Origin: Diacronema lutheri
Taxonomy: Eukaryota > Haptophyta > Pavlovophyceae > Pavlovales > Pavlovaceae
Reading direction: 5' to 3'
Assembly (NCBI GenBank): GCA_019448385.1
Contig: JAGTXO010000034.1
Coordinates: 62,001-126,000, forward strand
Length of the DNA stretch: 64,000 bases
The notes beneath the pieces were generated by a model. The model had not been told where the DNA came from. It was given only the letters and a program-made list of their open reading frames with translations, and ran no database searches. Made by a program: the position numbers and the translations under genes. Below, one piece after another: positions 51,201-62,781 of this stretch (position 1 is its first letter; the number at the start of each line of letters is the position of its first letter).

Positions 51201-54200
51201 CGCGCACGGCCGGCGCGCGCGTGCGCGACGCGTGCGGCCCACGCGCGCCATGCGGCCGCGTGCGCGGCGGCGCGCCACTGGCGCACGGCCGTGCGGCCGT
51301 CCGCCGCCTGCGCCGCGCCGCTCGCCCAACCTCGGAGCGCGCGCGCGCTCGCGCCGTCGCGCAGCGCCGTTATGGCGCGCCGCGCGAGCGCGCGCGCTGC
51401 GCGGGCGCTCGCCGCGCGGATGGCCCACGCGCGCAGCGCGCGCGCGACGGCCGCGTCGCGCCACGCCAGCACGGCGCCGAGCGCGCCGCCCACGCGCGCG
51501 AGCTGCTCGACCCACGCCGCCCACGTCCACGCGAGCTCGCGCGCCGACCAACGGTACGCCGCGCGGCCGAGCGTGCGCGCGCCGTCCACGCGTGCGCCCG
51601 CCACGCCTTGCAAGGCGCGCCAGCCGCGCGCAAGCGCGCGTGCACCGCGCCGCCGGTTCAGCCGCGCGCCCGTCGCGCCGAGCACACCGCGCGCAGCGCG
51701 CCACGCGGCCCACGCGCGCACGCCGTGGCCGAGCGCGCGGCCGCGCCAGCGGCGGAGCGCGTGCCGCAGCGCGCTGCCGCCCGTCGATGGGCGCCACGCG
51801 CGCCACGCGCCGCCGAGCGCGATGCCCGTCCATGCGGCCGCGGCGCGCACGAGCGCAGCGCGCGCGGCCGCCGCGTCTCCCGCAGAAGCGCGCAGCGCGC
51901 GCAGCGCGCGCGCCACGCTCGACGCGCGCAGCGCGAGTACGGCGGCGAGCAGTGAACGCAGCTCGGCTTCGCGCGCGCGCCACGCGTGCCACGAGGTGCC
52001 GAGCGCGCCGCCCGCCCACGCGAGCGCGCCACCGCGCAGCCGGCGCGCGGAGGCGGCGGCGCGCTCGCACGCGTCCACCAGGCCGCGCCAGCCGCGCGCG
52101 AGCTCGCCGCGCGTGCCGATCGCGAGCGCATGGCGGGCGGTGCGTGCGGCGCGTGCGGCGACCCGCCAGCCGATCAGCAGCCGCCGCTGCGGCGCCGTGC
52201 GCAGCTTGCGCATGGCAAGGAGGAGGAGCGCATGGTCCGCCTCGGCCGCGCGCCACGCAACCCACGACGCGCCGAGCGCGCCGCCGGCCCATGCGCGCGC
52301 GCCCACTCGCCCAACCTCGGCCACGGCATGCGCGGCGGCCCACGCGCGCCACGCGGCGCCGACGGCCTTGCGCGAGAGCCGGCGCACCGCGCGCCGGCCG
52401 AGCGACAGGTGCGACGCGTCGGCGCGCCACGCGCGCAGCGCACTGCCGAGCGCGCCGCCCGCCCACACGCGCACGCTGCGGCCGAGCGCGCGACGCGCGT
52501 CGGCCGCGCCCTCGCGCGCCGCAGCGAGCGCGCGAAGCGCGCGCGCCACGCCGCGCGAGCGCAGCGCGCGCGCCGCGCGCGCGCCCAGCGCGCGCACCGC
52601 GCGCTCGGCGGCCCACGCAACCCACGACGCGCCGAGCGCGCCGCCCGCCCAGCGCCGCGCGCCGCGCGCGAGCGCGCGCCGCTGGCCGCCGAGCGGCGCC
52701 CACGTGCGCAGCGCGGCGGCCTCGGCGCGCCGGCGCATGCGCGGCGCGAGGCGCGCTTCGGCGCGCGCGCACGCGCGCGCCCACGCCCAGTGCGCCCACG
52801 AGCCGCGCAGGCTGCCAAAGAAGGCGGCCGCGTCGGCGCGGCGCGCGTTGCTCGCGGCCGACGCGGTCGCGCGCCGCCACGCACCAAACGCGGCGCGCTG
52901 CTCGGCGGCGAAGACGGCGACGCTCGCCTCGAGGTATCGCCGCTCCGCGCCGAGCGCCCACAGCCACGCGCCCACCGCGCGCGCCGCCGCGACGACGCGC
53001 ATGCGCCGCACGGCGCGGCGCGCGACGCGCGCGCGCGCCGCCTCACCCGCCCAGTCGGCCCACGAAACGCCAAGCGCGCCTCCCGCCCACGCGAGCGCGC
53101 CACCGCGCAGCCGGCGCGCGGAGGCGTTGGCGCGCTCGCACGCGTCCGCCAGGCCGCGCCAGCCGCGCGCGAGCTCGCCGCGCATGCCGATCGCGAGCGC
53201 ATGGCGGGCGGTGCGTGCGGCGCGTGCGGCGACCCGCCAGCCGATCAGCAGCCGACGCTGCGGCGCCGTGCGCAGCTTGCGCATGGCAAGGAGGAGGAGC
53301 GCATGGTCCGCCTCGGCCGCGCGCCACGCAACCCACGACGCGCCGAGCGCGCCGCCGGCCCATGCGCGCGCGCCCACTCGCCCAACCTCGGCCACGGCAT
53401 GCGCGGCGGCCCACGCGCGCCACGCGGCGCCGACGGCCTTGCGCGAGAGCCGGCGCACCGCGCGCCGGCCGAGCGACAGGTGCGACGCGTCGGCGCGCCA
53501 CGCGCGCAGCGCACTGCCGAGCGCGCCGCCCGCCCACACGCGCACGCTGCGGCCGAGGGCGCGACGCGCGTCGGCCGCGCCCTCGCGCGCCGCGGCGAGC
53601 GCGCGAAGCGCGCGCGCCACGCCGCGCGAGCGCAGCGCGCGCGCCGCGCGCGCGCCCAGCGCGCGCGCCGCGCGCTCGGCGGCCCACGCGGCCCACGACG
53701 CGAGCAGCGCGCCACCCGCCCAGCGCCGCGCGCCGCGCGCGAGCGCGCGCCGCTCGGCGCCGAGCGGCGCCCACGTGCGCAGCGCGGCGGCCTCGGCGCG
53801 CCGGCGCATGCGCGGCGCGAGGCGCGCTTCGGCGCGCGCGCACGCGCGCGCCCACGCCCAGTGCGCCCACGAGCCGCGCAGGCTGCCAAAGAAGGCGGCC
53901 GCGTCGGCGCGGCGCGCGTTGCTCGCGGCCGACGCGGTCGCGCGCCGCCACGCGCCAAACGCGGCGCGCTGCTCGGCGGCAAAGACGGCGACGCTCGCCT
54001 CGAGGTATCGCCGCTCCGCGCCGAGCGCCCACAGCCACGCGCCCACCGCGCGCGCCGCCGCGACGGCGCGCATGCGCCGCACGGCGCGGCGCGCGACGCG
54101 CGCGCGCACCGCCTCGCCCGCCCAGTCGGCCCACGAGGCGCCGAGCGCGCCGCCCGCCCACGCGAGCGCCGCGCGCCGGTCGGCGGCGCGCGCGCCGCTC

Positions 54201-57200
54201 GCACGCGCGCGGTGCGCCGACCGCGCGCCGAGCCAGCTGTCGAGCGCCGCGCGCGCGCCTCGCAGTAGTACGCGGCGCGCGGCGCGCGCGAGCGCGCGCC
54301 GCTCGGCGGCCGCTGCGCGCCAGCCGGCCAGGCCGCGCGCCTCGGCGCCGTGACGCAGCCGACCGACGAAGCGCAGCGTCGCGCGCGCGGCCGCACGAGC
54401 GCGCCGCCAAGCCGCCCACGAGCCGCGCAGCGCACCGCCAAGCGCGGCGCCGACGGCCGCGCGCATCGCCGGCCGCACCGCCGCCGCGCCACGCCACGCG
54501 CCGAGCGCACGCGCGGCGTCGAGGTGGTAGATGCGCAGCGCGGCGCCGAGGCGGAGGCGCGCGGTCGCCTCCGCCTCGCGCCACGCGCGCCACGACGGCG
54601 CGAATGCGGCCGCCGCAAAGCCCGCCGCGCCGCGCGTGAGGTGGGCGCGCCGCCGGCGCGCCGCGTCGAGCGCACGCAGCGCCGGCCGCGCGGGCGCGAG
54701 CCGCATCGACATGAGCGCGCGTGCGAGCGCGCGCTCGGCCGCGCGCCGCGCGCGCCATGCGCGCCAGCCCGCGCCGAGCGCGCGGCCGAGCAGCGCGCGC
54801 GCCGCCGCGCCGCCGCGCGCGGCGAACGCTGCGTCGGCGCGCCAGCCGCGCAGCGCGCCGCCCAGCGCGCCGCCCGCCCAGCGCCGCGCGCCGCGCGCGA
54901 GCGCGCGCCGCTCGGCGCCGAGCGGCGCCCACGTGCGCAGCGCGGCGGCGAGGCGCGGGTGCGTAAAGCGCGGCAGCGCGTCAGCGAGCGTGCGCCACAC
55001 GCGCAGCTCGGCCGCCCAGTGCGCCCACGAGCCGCGCAGGCTGCCAAAGAAGGCGGCCGCGTCGGCGCGGCGCGCGTTGCTCGCGGCCGATGCGGTCGCG
55101 CGCCGCCACGCACCAAACGCGGCGCGCTGCTCGGCGGCGAAGACGGCGACGCTCGCCTCGAGGTATCGGCGCTCCGCGCCGAGCGCCCACAGCCACGCGC
55201 CCACCGCGCGCGCCGCCGCGACGACGCGCATGCGCCGCACGGCGCGGCGCGCGACGCGCGCGCGCGCCGCCTCACCCGCCCAGTCGGCCCACGAGGCGCC
55301 GAGCGCGCCGCCCGCCCACGCGAGCGCCGCGCCGCTCAACGCCGCGCGTCGGTCGAGCGCGTCGGCGGCGGCGGCGCGCCACGCGCCGAGCGCGCGGCCG
55401 ACGTCCGCGTGGCGGAAGCGCCAGACGGTGCGGAGCGCGACCAGCACGCCGGCGAGCTCCGCGCGCCAAGCGGCGTGCGCGCCGGCGAGCGTGCGCGACG
55501 CCCACGCGCCGCCGCCCGCGCGGAGCGCACGGTCGGTGGCGGCGGCGCGCTCGACGGCATGCCGCCAGCCGCGCCACGCGCGCGCCGCCGCGCGGTCGAG
55601 CGCGAACGCGCGCGCGCCCGCGCGCAGTCGGCGCGCGTCGGCTGCGACCGCGGCGAGCGTGCGCCATGCGCGCGCCTCGGCCCCGGCCGCGCGGCCGTGC
55701 GCGAGCGCGCGGCCGGCCGCGTGCCGCCGGCGCGCGCCGTCCGCCGCGCCGGCGAGCGTGCGCCACGCGCGCAGCTGGTGCGAATGCGTCGCCCAGAGCG
55801 CGACGGTTGCGAGCGCCGACGCGAACGCGGCGCGCGAGCGGAGCGCGTCGCGCCAGCGCGGGAGCGCGCGCGCGAGCGCGGCGCGCGCGCTCGTCGCCGC
55901 CACTTCGGCGCCTGCCGCCGTGTTCGCCCAGAAGGCCCACGAGAGACGGAGCGACTCGCCGGCGGACGGCGCGCCGCGCCCAACGGTCGCGTGCGCGCTC
56001 GGCGAGAGGACGAGCTCGGCGCGGTCGTCAAGCCAGCCGCCGAAGGCGCGCGCGAGCGCGCGCCAGCGCTCGCGCGCCGCCGCGTGCGCGACGAGCGCCG
56101 CGCCCGCCGCGCGCTCGTCGAGCGCGCGGCGCCACGCGTCGAGCGCGAGCGCGGGCGCGATCGCGCGCCAGCGCGCCGCCGCGCGCGCCGCGCGCCGCCG
56201 GCGCGCGGCAAGGCCACGCCAGACGCCGAGCGCGAGCGCGGCGGCGAGCGTCGCCGCGCGCAGCGTCGCGAGCGAGCGCAGGGCGCGGAACTCCACGGCG
56301 CGCTCCGCCGCGTCCGCCCACGTGCGCACCGCGCCGCCCGTGCGGTTGCCCGCGACGCGCGCGCCCGCGCGCCGGAAGCCGCGCGCCGCGCGCGCGCGCG
56401 CCGCCGCGCGCGCGCGCCAGCGGCCGCCAAAGAGCGCGGCGGCCGAGCGGCGGCGCGCCTGACCGAGGAGCAGCGCGCCCACGCGCGCGTCGCGCCGCGC
56501 GCCGATCGCGCGCGCGCGCCACCGCGCGAGCGTACGCCCGCACGCCATCGTGAGGAGCGCGTGCGCCGCGCGGCGCGGCGCGCGACGCGCGTACGCGCCC
56601 GCCTCCCACGCTCGCAACGCGCGCGCCTCGGGCGGGCGCGCGAGCGCGCCCGCCGTAGCGGCGGCCGCCGCCGCCGCATCGCGCGCGCGCGTGCGCCGGA
56701 CGCGCCGCGCCGCGAGGCGGAGCGACGCGAGCGTGACGGCGGTCGCGTGCAGCTCGGCGAGGCGGACAAGTGCCGCGCCGCGCCGGCGCGGCAGCCAGCG
56801 GCGCAGCCAGCGGCGGAGCGGTGCAGCGTGCCGCGGGAGCAGCTGCGCACGCGCGGCCGTTGCCGCACGCCGTGCGCGCCGGCGCGCCGCTCGCGCCCAC
56901 CGGCGCAGCTCGCCGCCCGAGCGCCCGAAGCGCGCGCCGCGCGCGAGCGCCGAGCGCCGAGCCGCCGCCGCGCGCGCCGCACGCCACGAGCGCAGCGCGC
57001 GGCCGAGGGCGTACGCCATGGCGGCAGCGAAGAGGAGCCGCAGCCGCGCGGCGCGCACGCGCGCGGCGCTCCACGCGCGCACCGCGCGCCAGCCGCCGCT
57101 CAGCGCCGCGCGCGACACGACCGCGCGGACGAGCGCCACGCCGAGCCGCGCCTCGCGCCCGACGTGCGCCCACGCGTTGAAGCGCATCGCGAGCTCGGCG

Positions 57201-57335
57201 CGCGCGCCGCGCGCGGCCGACGCCTCCAGCGCGAGCGCGGCCGCGCGCGCCGCCGCAGCGCGCGCGGCCGCTCGCGCGTCGCCGCCGGCCCCAGCAGCGA
57301 GCAGCGGGCGCTTGGCGACGGTCGCAGTGCCGCGC

Positions 57336-57369
<34 letters not shown>

Positions 57370-60202
57370 GCGCGTCAGGCGGCGGCGCCTGCACCGGCGC
57401 CGGCGCCGGTGGGAGCGGCTGCTGCGGCGGCCGCGCCTCGCTCGCGCCGAGCGCGCCAAAGCTCCCGCCGCGCTCGGGCCGTGGCGCGGCGGCCGGCGCC
57501 GCGGCGGCCGGCGCGCCCGCCGCCGAGCTGCCGCTCGCGCGGCCAAGCGAACGCAGTGCGGTGAGCGCAAACGCGGCCACAGAGAAGGAGCGCGGCCGGT
57601 CGGCGCACGCAGCCGCGCCCGTGCCGGCCGCGACCAGCGAAGCGGCGGGCGGTGGCGCCTCCGAACGGGCGCGCGCGCGGTGGGGCGACGGTGCGTCGCT
57701 GCTCGTGCTCTCGCCCGCGAGCCCTGCCGAGGGCGACGTCGCGCGCGCCGCGAGCACGCGCGACTGCCGCTGCGGCGCGCTGCCGGCAGCCGGCGCGCTC
57801 GGGACGGTTGCGCCGAGCGCGCACGCGCGCGACGAGGCGGCGGCGGCGGCCGCCGCCGCCGCTCCGTCGTCCGTCGGGCGTGGCGGAGGCGGTGGCGGCT
57901 GCGGCGCGCGCCCGAGCAGCGCGCGCGCGCGCTGCTGCGCCACCGCCGCGTCGCGCGCGAGTGCCGCAGCCGCCGCCGTCTCGCGCGCGAGCGCATCGCG
58001 GCGCACGGCGGCCGCAGCGGCGGACGCAGCCTCCGCCTCCGCCTCGACCAGGCGCGGCGAGCGCGCGGCGGCGGCGGCTGACGCGGACGAAGTGCCGCCA
58101 TGCGCGGTCGGCGGATCATACGAGCGAGCGGCCGTCTGCGCGCGCAGCGCAAGCGCGGCCGGAAGCGCGAGCGTCGTCGCCGCGGCGCGCACGGCGGCGC
58201 GCGACGGAGCGGCCGACGAGCCGCGCGCCAACGGCCGCGGCGTGTCCGCAGCGGCGGCCACGCCGACCGCTCCCGCGCGCGCGCCGCCGGCGTTGCGCGC
58301 CTCGTCGCACGCGTCCGCGTACAAGAACGCGGCCTCGGCCGCGCGCTCGTCCGCCGCGCGACGCGCGGCCATCGTGGCGAGCGCAGATGCGGCGCGCGCT
58401 GCGCTGGCCGCTCCCCCGAGCGTTGATGCGCTGGTGCGTCCGTCCATGCCGCCGTCGAACGATGCCATTGGCGTGATGGACGCGGGAGGCGAGTCGCAGC
58501 CGGTGTCGCCCGCGCCGCCGCCGCCAGCAGAGCTGCCCTCATCCGCCTCGTCCATGAAAAAGTCCGCCTCCGCCTCGCGCCGCACAGCGCGCTGCCGCGT
58601 GGCCGACGCGGCGAGCGCGGTCGTCACGCGCACGGCAGCCGCCGCGCGCCCAAGCGGAGCGCGCGCGCGCGGCTCGCCAAGCGCCTCCTGCGCAGCGTTC
58701 TGCTGCGCAGTGTCCGCTTCATCCGCCTCGGCCGCCTCGTCCATGACGAAGCCCATATCCGCCTCCGCCTCCGCGTGAGAGTTAGCCACCGCTATCCCCA
58801 CCAGACCCTCGTCCTCCTGGAACGAGCCCGCATCCGCCGACGTGCGCGCGCCCGTCCGCCGGTCCCCTGCCGCCGAGAGCGTGGACGTCGCGCGGAGCGT
58901 CGTGGCCGCGCGGCTCAGGCCGAGCGACGCGCTCGAGTTGCGCGGCGAGCGTGGCGGCGGGCCAGGCCCAGCGCCGGAGTCGAGCGTGTCGTCGCCGAGC
59001 CCGCGCGCACTCGCGCCACGCCCGCCCGTGCCGCAGCCAATGACGCCCGCGCCAGCCGGCCCGCAGCCGTTGACGCCCGCGCTGCCCCATCCCACGCACG
59101 CGACGGCGGCCTCGCTCGCGACGTGCGCAGTCGCGTGCGGCCGCTCGTCGGCGTCGTCGTCGGCGGCGGCGTCTGCAACGGTGGCCGGCGGCCGACCGCG
59201 CGGCGGGCGGTTCGACGGAGCGGACGCCACGCCGGCATCGCGTCCGCATCCCTCGCCCTTGTCGCCCGCGCCGCCGAGCGTGCGCTCGCCGGCCGACGCC
59301 CGCGGCGCGCTTGGCCGGCATGTGCCTGTGCGGCTGGTACCGCCGTTGCCGACCGGCCGGAGACTAGCAATGGCGGACGTGAGCGCGTCCGGATCAGCGA
59401 AGAGGCCGCCTTGGGACGGGACCGGCGCCAACACCAGCGCACGCCCGGCCGGCGCCTGCGAGGGAGCGGCGAGCGGCGGCGCGCGAGCTGCGCCGCGCGC
59501 CGGCAGCTGGCGCCGCAACGCGCCGGCAGCGACGGCGCGCTCGTCGTCATCGCCGTCAGCGCACGCAACCGCGCCGGCGCCGGCTCCGTAGCCGGTACAC
59601 GTGACAAGCGCGGCCACCGCGACCGCGTCGCCCGCGCAGCTGCCACCGACGCCACCGCCAACGCTCGCTTCGGTCATGGCCGTGCGCCGCAGCGCCATCG
59701 CCGCAACCTCGCTCGCGATCGAGCCGATCGGCGGGCAGACAAGCGCCCGCGCGCCAGCGCCGGTTGTCGTCGATCCGGCGCTGTGCGCGCGGCGCGGATG
59801 CAACGGTGCCGGCGGCAGCCCGAGCAAGCCGCCGCCGCCACCGCCGCTGTCGTCATCGTCGTCGCCGCCGATCCCGTCGAGCATGCGCCCGTGCTCGCCG
59901 AGCGGGCGCGCGCCGAGCGCGCCGGCGGCCGCGTCGTCGCGCGGTGAGTCGCGTGGAGAGGGCTCAGAGCTGCGACGGCGCGCGACGATCGCGTCAATGT
60001 CGGCCGCGATCGGGGCCAGCCCACCGCCGCTCGCGCGGTGCGCGGGCGACGCCGGCGGCGCGCCGTCGGACGACGACGCCGCACGCGCGCACGGCTCGGT
60101 CGCGTCGCGGCGAGCGGCCTGGGCGCGCGCGTGCGCATCCGCGGCGGCCGCGATGGCCGTGCTCGCAGCGCGATCGCGGAGCGAGCCGCTCGCGAGGTCC
60201 AT
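45284..60202 (-). CDS. Giant Sfi1-like centrin-binding repeat protein, single exon
   Basis: One uninterrupted frame of 4972 residues from ATG 60202 to the stop at 45284. Residues 1 to ~1000 are Ala/Ser/Arg/Pro-rich with acidic patches (FFMDEADE, FVMDEAAEADEAD). From ~1005 to ~4700 the protein is a long array of helical units of about 30-35 residues centred on a Trp, for example ALRAWRDAAAERRSARRALN and GALGASWADWAGEAARARV. This fits the Sfi1 pattern (Ax7LLx3F/Lx2WK/R), a continuous alpha helix that binds one centrin per unit at centrosomes and basal bodies. By length roughly 100 units are present, far more than yeast Sfi1 (about 20). The C-terminus has a short non-repeat helix (EDGMIEELDQRLSSLSQLSQ) and a disordered tail. 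Long internal duplications are listed separately. Absence of introns is striking next to spliced neighbours. Confidence 0.8.
47050..48010. repeat. 195-bp / 390-bp internal tandem repeats of the Sfi1-like gene
   Basis: The same block (gcatgccgccacgcagc...) recurs at 47056, 47251 and 47641, giving a 195-bp (65-residue, two-Trp) unit and a 390-bp higher-order unit. Copies are nearly identical, so duplication is recent. Confidence 0.85.
50640..51080. repeat. 183-bp internal triplication of the Sfi1-like gene
   Basis: The block ending agcgtcgctcggcggcc recurs at 50671, 50854 and 51037, a 183-bp (61-residue) period, nearly identical between copies. Confidence 0.85.
52000..55330. repeat. 1,071-bp tandem duplication plus partial third copy
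   Basis: The segment with gcatggcaaggaggaggagc occurs at 52210 and 53281, a 1,071-bp (357-residue) step. The part coding AVGAWLWALGAERRYLEASV and FFGSLRGSWAHWA occurs a third time at 54.9-55.3 kb. All steps preserve frame and the Trp spacing. Confidence 0.85.
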
Positions 60203-60377
60203 CCTCTCGGTCGCCCGACGTGCCGAGCTGCTGCTCGGAGGCGAGTTTGAGCAGGCAGGCGTGCGACCAGTGGCGAGTCACGCCTTGCCTTGTTACGGAA
60301 ACAGGATGACGAAATCTTCACGATTTGAAAAACGGGCGCGCAATTTGCGTGTCGTGGCCTGCGCGGCCGTGTGCCGC
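60203..60377. promoter_or_regulatory. Divergent promoter of the Sfi1-like and FKBP genes
   Basis: 175 bp between start codons on opposite strands, including an AT-richer stretch (atgacgaaatcttcacgatttg, 60306-60327) that stands out in an 80% GC region. An in-frame ATG at 60306 is read here as leader, not coding. Confidence 0.45.
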
Positions 60378-60965
60378 ATGGGCGAGGACACGGCGGCTGC
60401 TGCTCCGGCCGCCGAGCCGCCCGGCGGCGGCGTGACGCACGAGATCGTCCGGCCAGGCAACGGCGTGACGCGCCCGCGCGTCGGCTCGCTCGTCACCGTG
60501 CATTACGTCGGCACGCTCCGCTCGTCGGGGAAGACGTTTGACACGTCGCGCACCGCCGGCAAGAAGCCCATCTCGTTCCGGATTGGCGAGGACCAGGTGA
60601 TTCGCGGCTGCGAGATCGGCGTGCTGCGCATGTCCCTCGGCGAGCGTGCCCTTCTCACCATCCCGAGTCGGCTGGGCTATGGCGACGCGGGCGGCGGCGG
60701 CGGGATCGTGCCGCCCAACGCCGACCTCGTCTTTGACGTCGAGTTGCTCGAGATCGAGGGGCGCTCGGTTGCGGCAATCGGTCGGTACGAGGCCGAGGTG
60801 CGCAAATGGGCCACCACGAAGCTCGACGCCTTCGACGCCGACGACAAGTTCCGCGCCAAGCGGCTGCGCGAGCACGGGACGCGCGACGGGTATGCGGCAT
60901 TTCTCGACGCGAAGGTGCGCGAGAAGCTGAGCGCCGTGCCCATGCACAAGGTCGGCGGCGCGTAG
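60378..60965 (+). CDS. FKBP-type peptidyl-prolyl isomerase with C-terminal helical extension
   Basis: Single exon, 195 residues. An FKBP12-like domain spans ~18-128: GVTRPRVGSLVTVHYVGTLR, GKTFDTSRTAGKKPISFRIG, QVIRGCEIGVLRMSLGERAL, IPSRLGYGDAGGGGGIVPPN and DLVFDVELLEIE. The active-site residues of FKBP12 (Y in VHYVG, F in KTFDTS, D, VI, Y in GYG, F in VFDVEL) are all represented; the usual W at the pocket floor is replaced by the C of RGCEIG. A 65-residue charged helix follows. Start 60378 was preferred to ATG 60306 because the bases between are AT-rich and unlike coding DNA here; the longer form would add 24 basic residues, conceivably a targeting signal. Confidence 0.88.
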   Translation: MGEDTAAAAPAAEPPGGGVTHEIVRPGNGVTRPRVGSLVTVHYVGTLRSSGKTFDTSRTAGKKPISFRIGEDQVIRGCEIGVLRMSLGERALLTIPSRLGYGDAGGGGGIVPPNADLVFDVELLEIEGRSVAAIGRYEAEVRKWATTKLDAFDADDKFRAKRLREHGTRDGYAAFLDAKVREKLSAVPMHKVGGA

Positions 60966-61081
60966 GCAGCAGTGGACAGCCGCGCGCGCATTGGACGTTC
61001 CTCCGGCTTGCTGCGCTGGGCGGCGCTCGGTATCGGCACACGTGTCTGCACGGAGCACTCTACTCTGAAAACTGTGCACGA

Positions 61082-62687
61082 CTAGAAGCGCTGCAGCAGC
61101 CGCGCGGCCGTCGTGCGCATCGAATTGTACACCTTGCCCGGCGGCGAGCCGAGGATGAGCGCGCAGATTGCATCGCGCGCCACTCGGATGTGCGCGACCG
61201 AGCCGAGGATGTGCACCTTCTGCTCGCGGGCGGCGCCAGACGCGGCGGTAGGAGCGCGCGGGCGGCAGGTAAGCACGCGCGCAGCCACCCAGTCGCGCCG
61301 CGCGGCGGGGCTCTCGCGCGCTTGGCGTGCGAGCCGCGCGCCCGACGCGCGCGGCGGCGGGCGCGGCGCGCGCCTGGTCGGCGAGCACGATGCGCGTGCG
61401 CGTCGCGTTCTCGATCGCGAATTTCGTTTTGCCGTCCTTGCCGGCGACGCGCCCGACCGCGCGGCCGAGGTGATCGCCGTGCAGCAGCTTCACGTCCGTC
61501 ACCTGCAACGAGAGGGGGCGCGTTGGAGAGGGAAAGAGGGGAGGGGTGGAGGGGTGGAGATGGGGAGGTGGAGGGGGACGCGGGGGGGGGGGGGGGGGGA
61601 GAGGGATGAGGGAAGAGGGGGGGGGGGGGGGGGGGGGGGAAGGGGAGGACACGTGCCCGCAAAAGGGCTGAGGGTACGAGAGGACGCAAGCGCATAACGC
61701 GCGCACGCCCGCGGCCCACCAAGGGCTGCAGAGGCGGGGCACGCAACTACGGCGCGCGCGCACGCCTCACGTCGAAGGACTCGACGAAGAGGTCGTCGAG
61801 CCGCAGGAGCGCGAGCGCGTCCGGCACGTCGAAGCCGAGCATGAAGGCCTTTAAAAAGTCGGCGGCCTTCTGCAGCACCTCCGCCTCCATCGTGTGCGCC
61901 GACGTGCGCAGCTCCACGCACCGCCGGCGCGGGTTCATCCTGCGCGCGCGCCGCGCCGCGCGCCGCGCGGTGTCGCAGTGGGCGCGCGCACGCAGTCGGC
62001 GCGCGCACACGGTCGGCGCGAGCGCGTCGCGCGAGCGGCGGTTGCGAGCCAAGCAGGCCCTCGGCAGTCGTCGTCGTGCAGCCGTGTGCTGGCGCGGTGT
62101 TGTGTTCGCCGACGCTGAGCAGCAGGCCGCGGCGCACGCAAGCCCGCCGCCCATCCGGCCCGGCCGTGCGCCCGCGCGCTCGCCGCTGGCCTCCTGGCGC
62201 AGCGCACGCGCGCACCGAATATCAAGTTTGAGCTGCTCGACGATGGGCGTGTACAGAGCCATCCAGTTCTGCTTGAGCGGCGTCATACGGTGCGGCGGCA
62301 CGAGCACGATCCGGTGCTCGGACGCCGCGCCCTGCGCGCGTCGGCGCGGCGAGGCGGCGCGCGCCGCGCGTGAGCGTGCATTCCACGCGCAGCGGGCGCG
62401 AGGCGGGTCAGGTGGCCGGGGCGGCACGGCGCGGCGTCGAGTGGCGCGCGCACGGCCTGCTGCTTGAGCCGCGGAAAGTCGGGCTTGGCCGCGCTGCCGT
62501 CCGCCGCGCGCGTGCGCTTCCCGCCGCCACCCATCTCCGCGTCCGCATCGCCGTCGGCGTCGCCGGCGTCGTCGTCGTCGTCGTCATGCTCGGGCGCGGC
62601 GGCGTCGCGGTCGGCCATGCGCGCGTCGCGCGCAGCGGCGGCCGAGGCGCGCAGCTCGTCGGGCGCGATCGTTCGCGCCCCCTCCAT
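61082..62687 (-). CDS. PNO1: PNO1/Dim2 ribosome-assembly KH protein
   Basis: Nucleolar KH-domain protein needed for 18S rRNA processing and 40S maturation. Five exons on the minus strand: 62687-62454, 62331-62216, 61939-61771, 61502-61374 and 61219-61082, 261 residues; phases 0, 2, 0, 0 match. Conserved blocks: VPPHRMTPLKQNWMALYTPI VEQLKLDIR, CVELRTSAHTMEAEVLQKAA DFLKAFMLGFDV, DALALLRLDDLFVESFDV, TDVKLLHGDHLGRAVGRVAG KDGKTKFAIENATRTRIVLA and KVHILGSVAHIRVARDAICA LILGSPPGKVYNSMR. The last intron has a probable GC donor (61373). The N-terminal 75 residues are acidic and variable, as in other PNO1 proteins. Intron 3 contains two sense-strand C homopolymers. Single-copy and highly conserved, so the identification is firm. 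Confidence 0.95.
61580..61640. repeat. G homopolymers in PNO1 intron 3
   Basis: Two G runs of about 18 and 23 nt split by agagggatgagggaagag. On the sense (minus) strand they form a C-rich tract about 80-135 nt upstream of the acceptor at 61503. Confidence 0.88.
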
Positions 62688-62781
62688 GCTTTGCTTGGAA
62701 CGTCGAGGGCGCCTCGTGGAAGGGTGAGCCGCTCCGTTTCAAAGGGCCGGAGCGGTGGGGGAGCGACTCGCGCGCGACGGC
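62688..62781. promoter_or_regulatory. 94-bp divergent promoter of PNO1 and the carrier gene
   Basis: Start codons face away from each other at 62687 (minus) and 62782 (plus). The spacer holds a tttcaaag stretch and little else. No TATA box is evident. Confidence 0.45.

Noticed and set aside
45225-59947. Very long plus-strand and other minus-strand frames across the giant gene
   Set aside because: At over 80% GC, stop codons are scarce in all frames. Only the 4972-residue minus frame has the Trp periodicity, an ATG and a sensible N-terminus.
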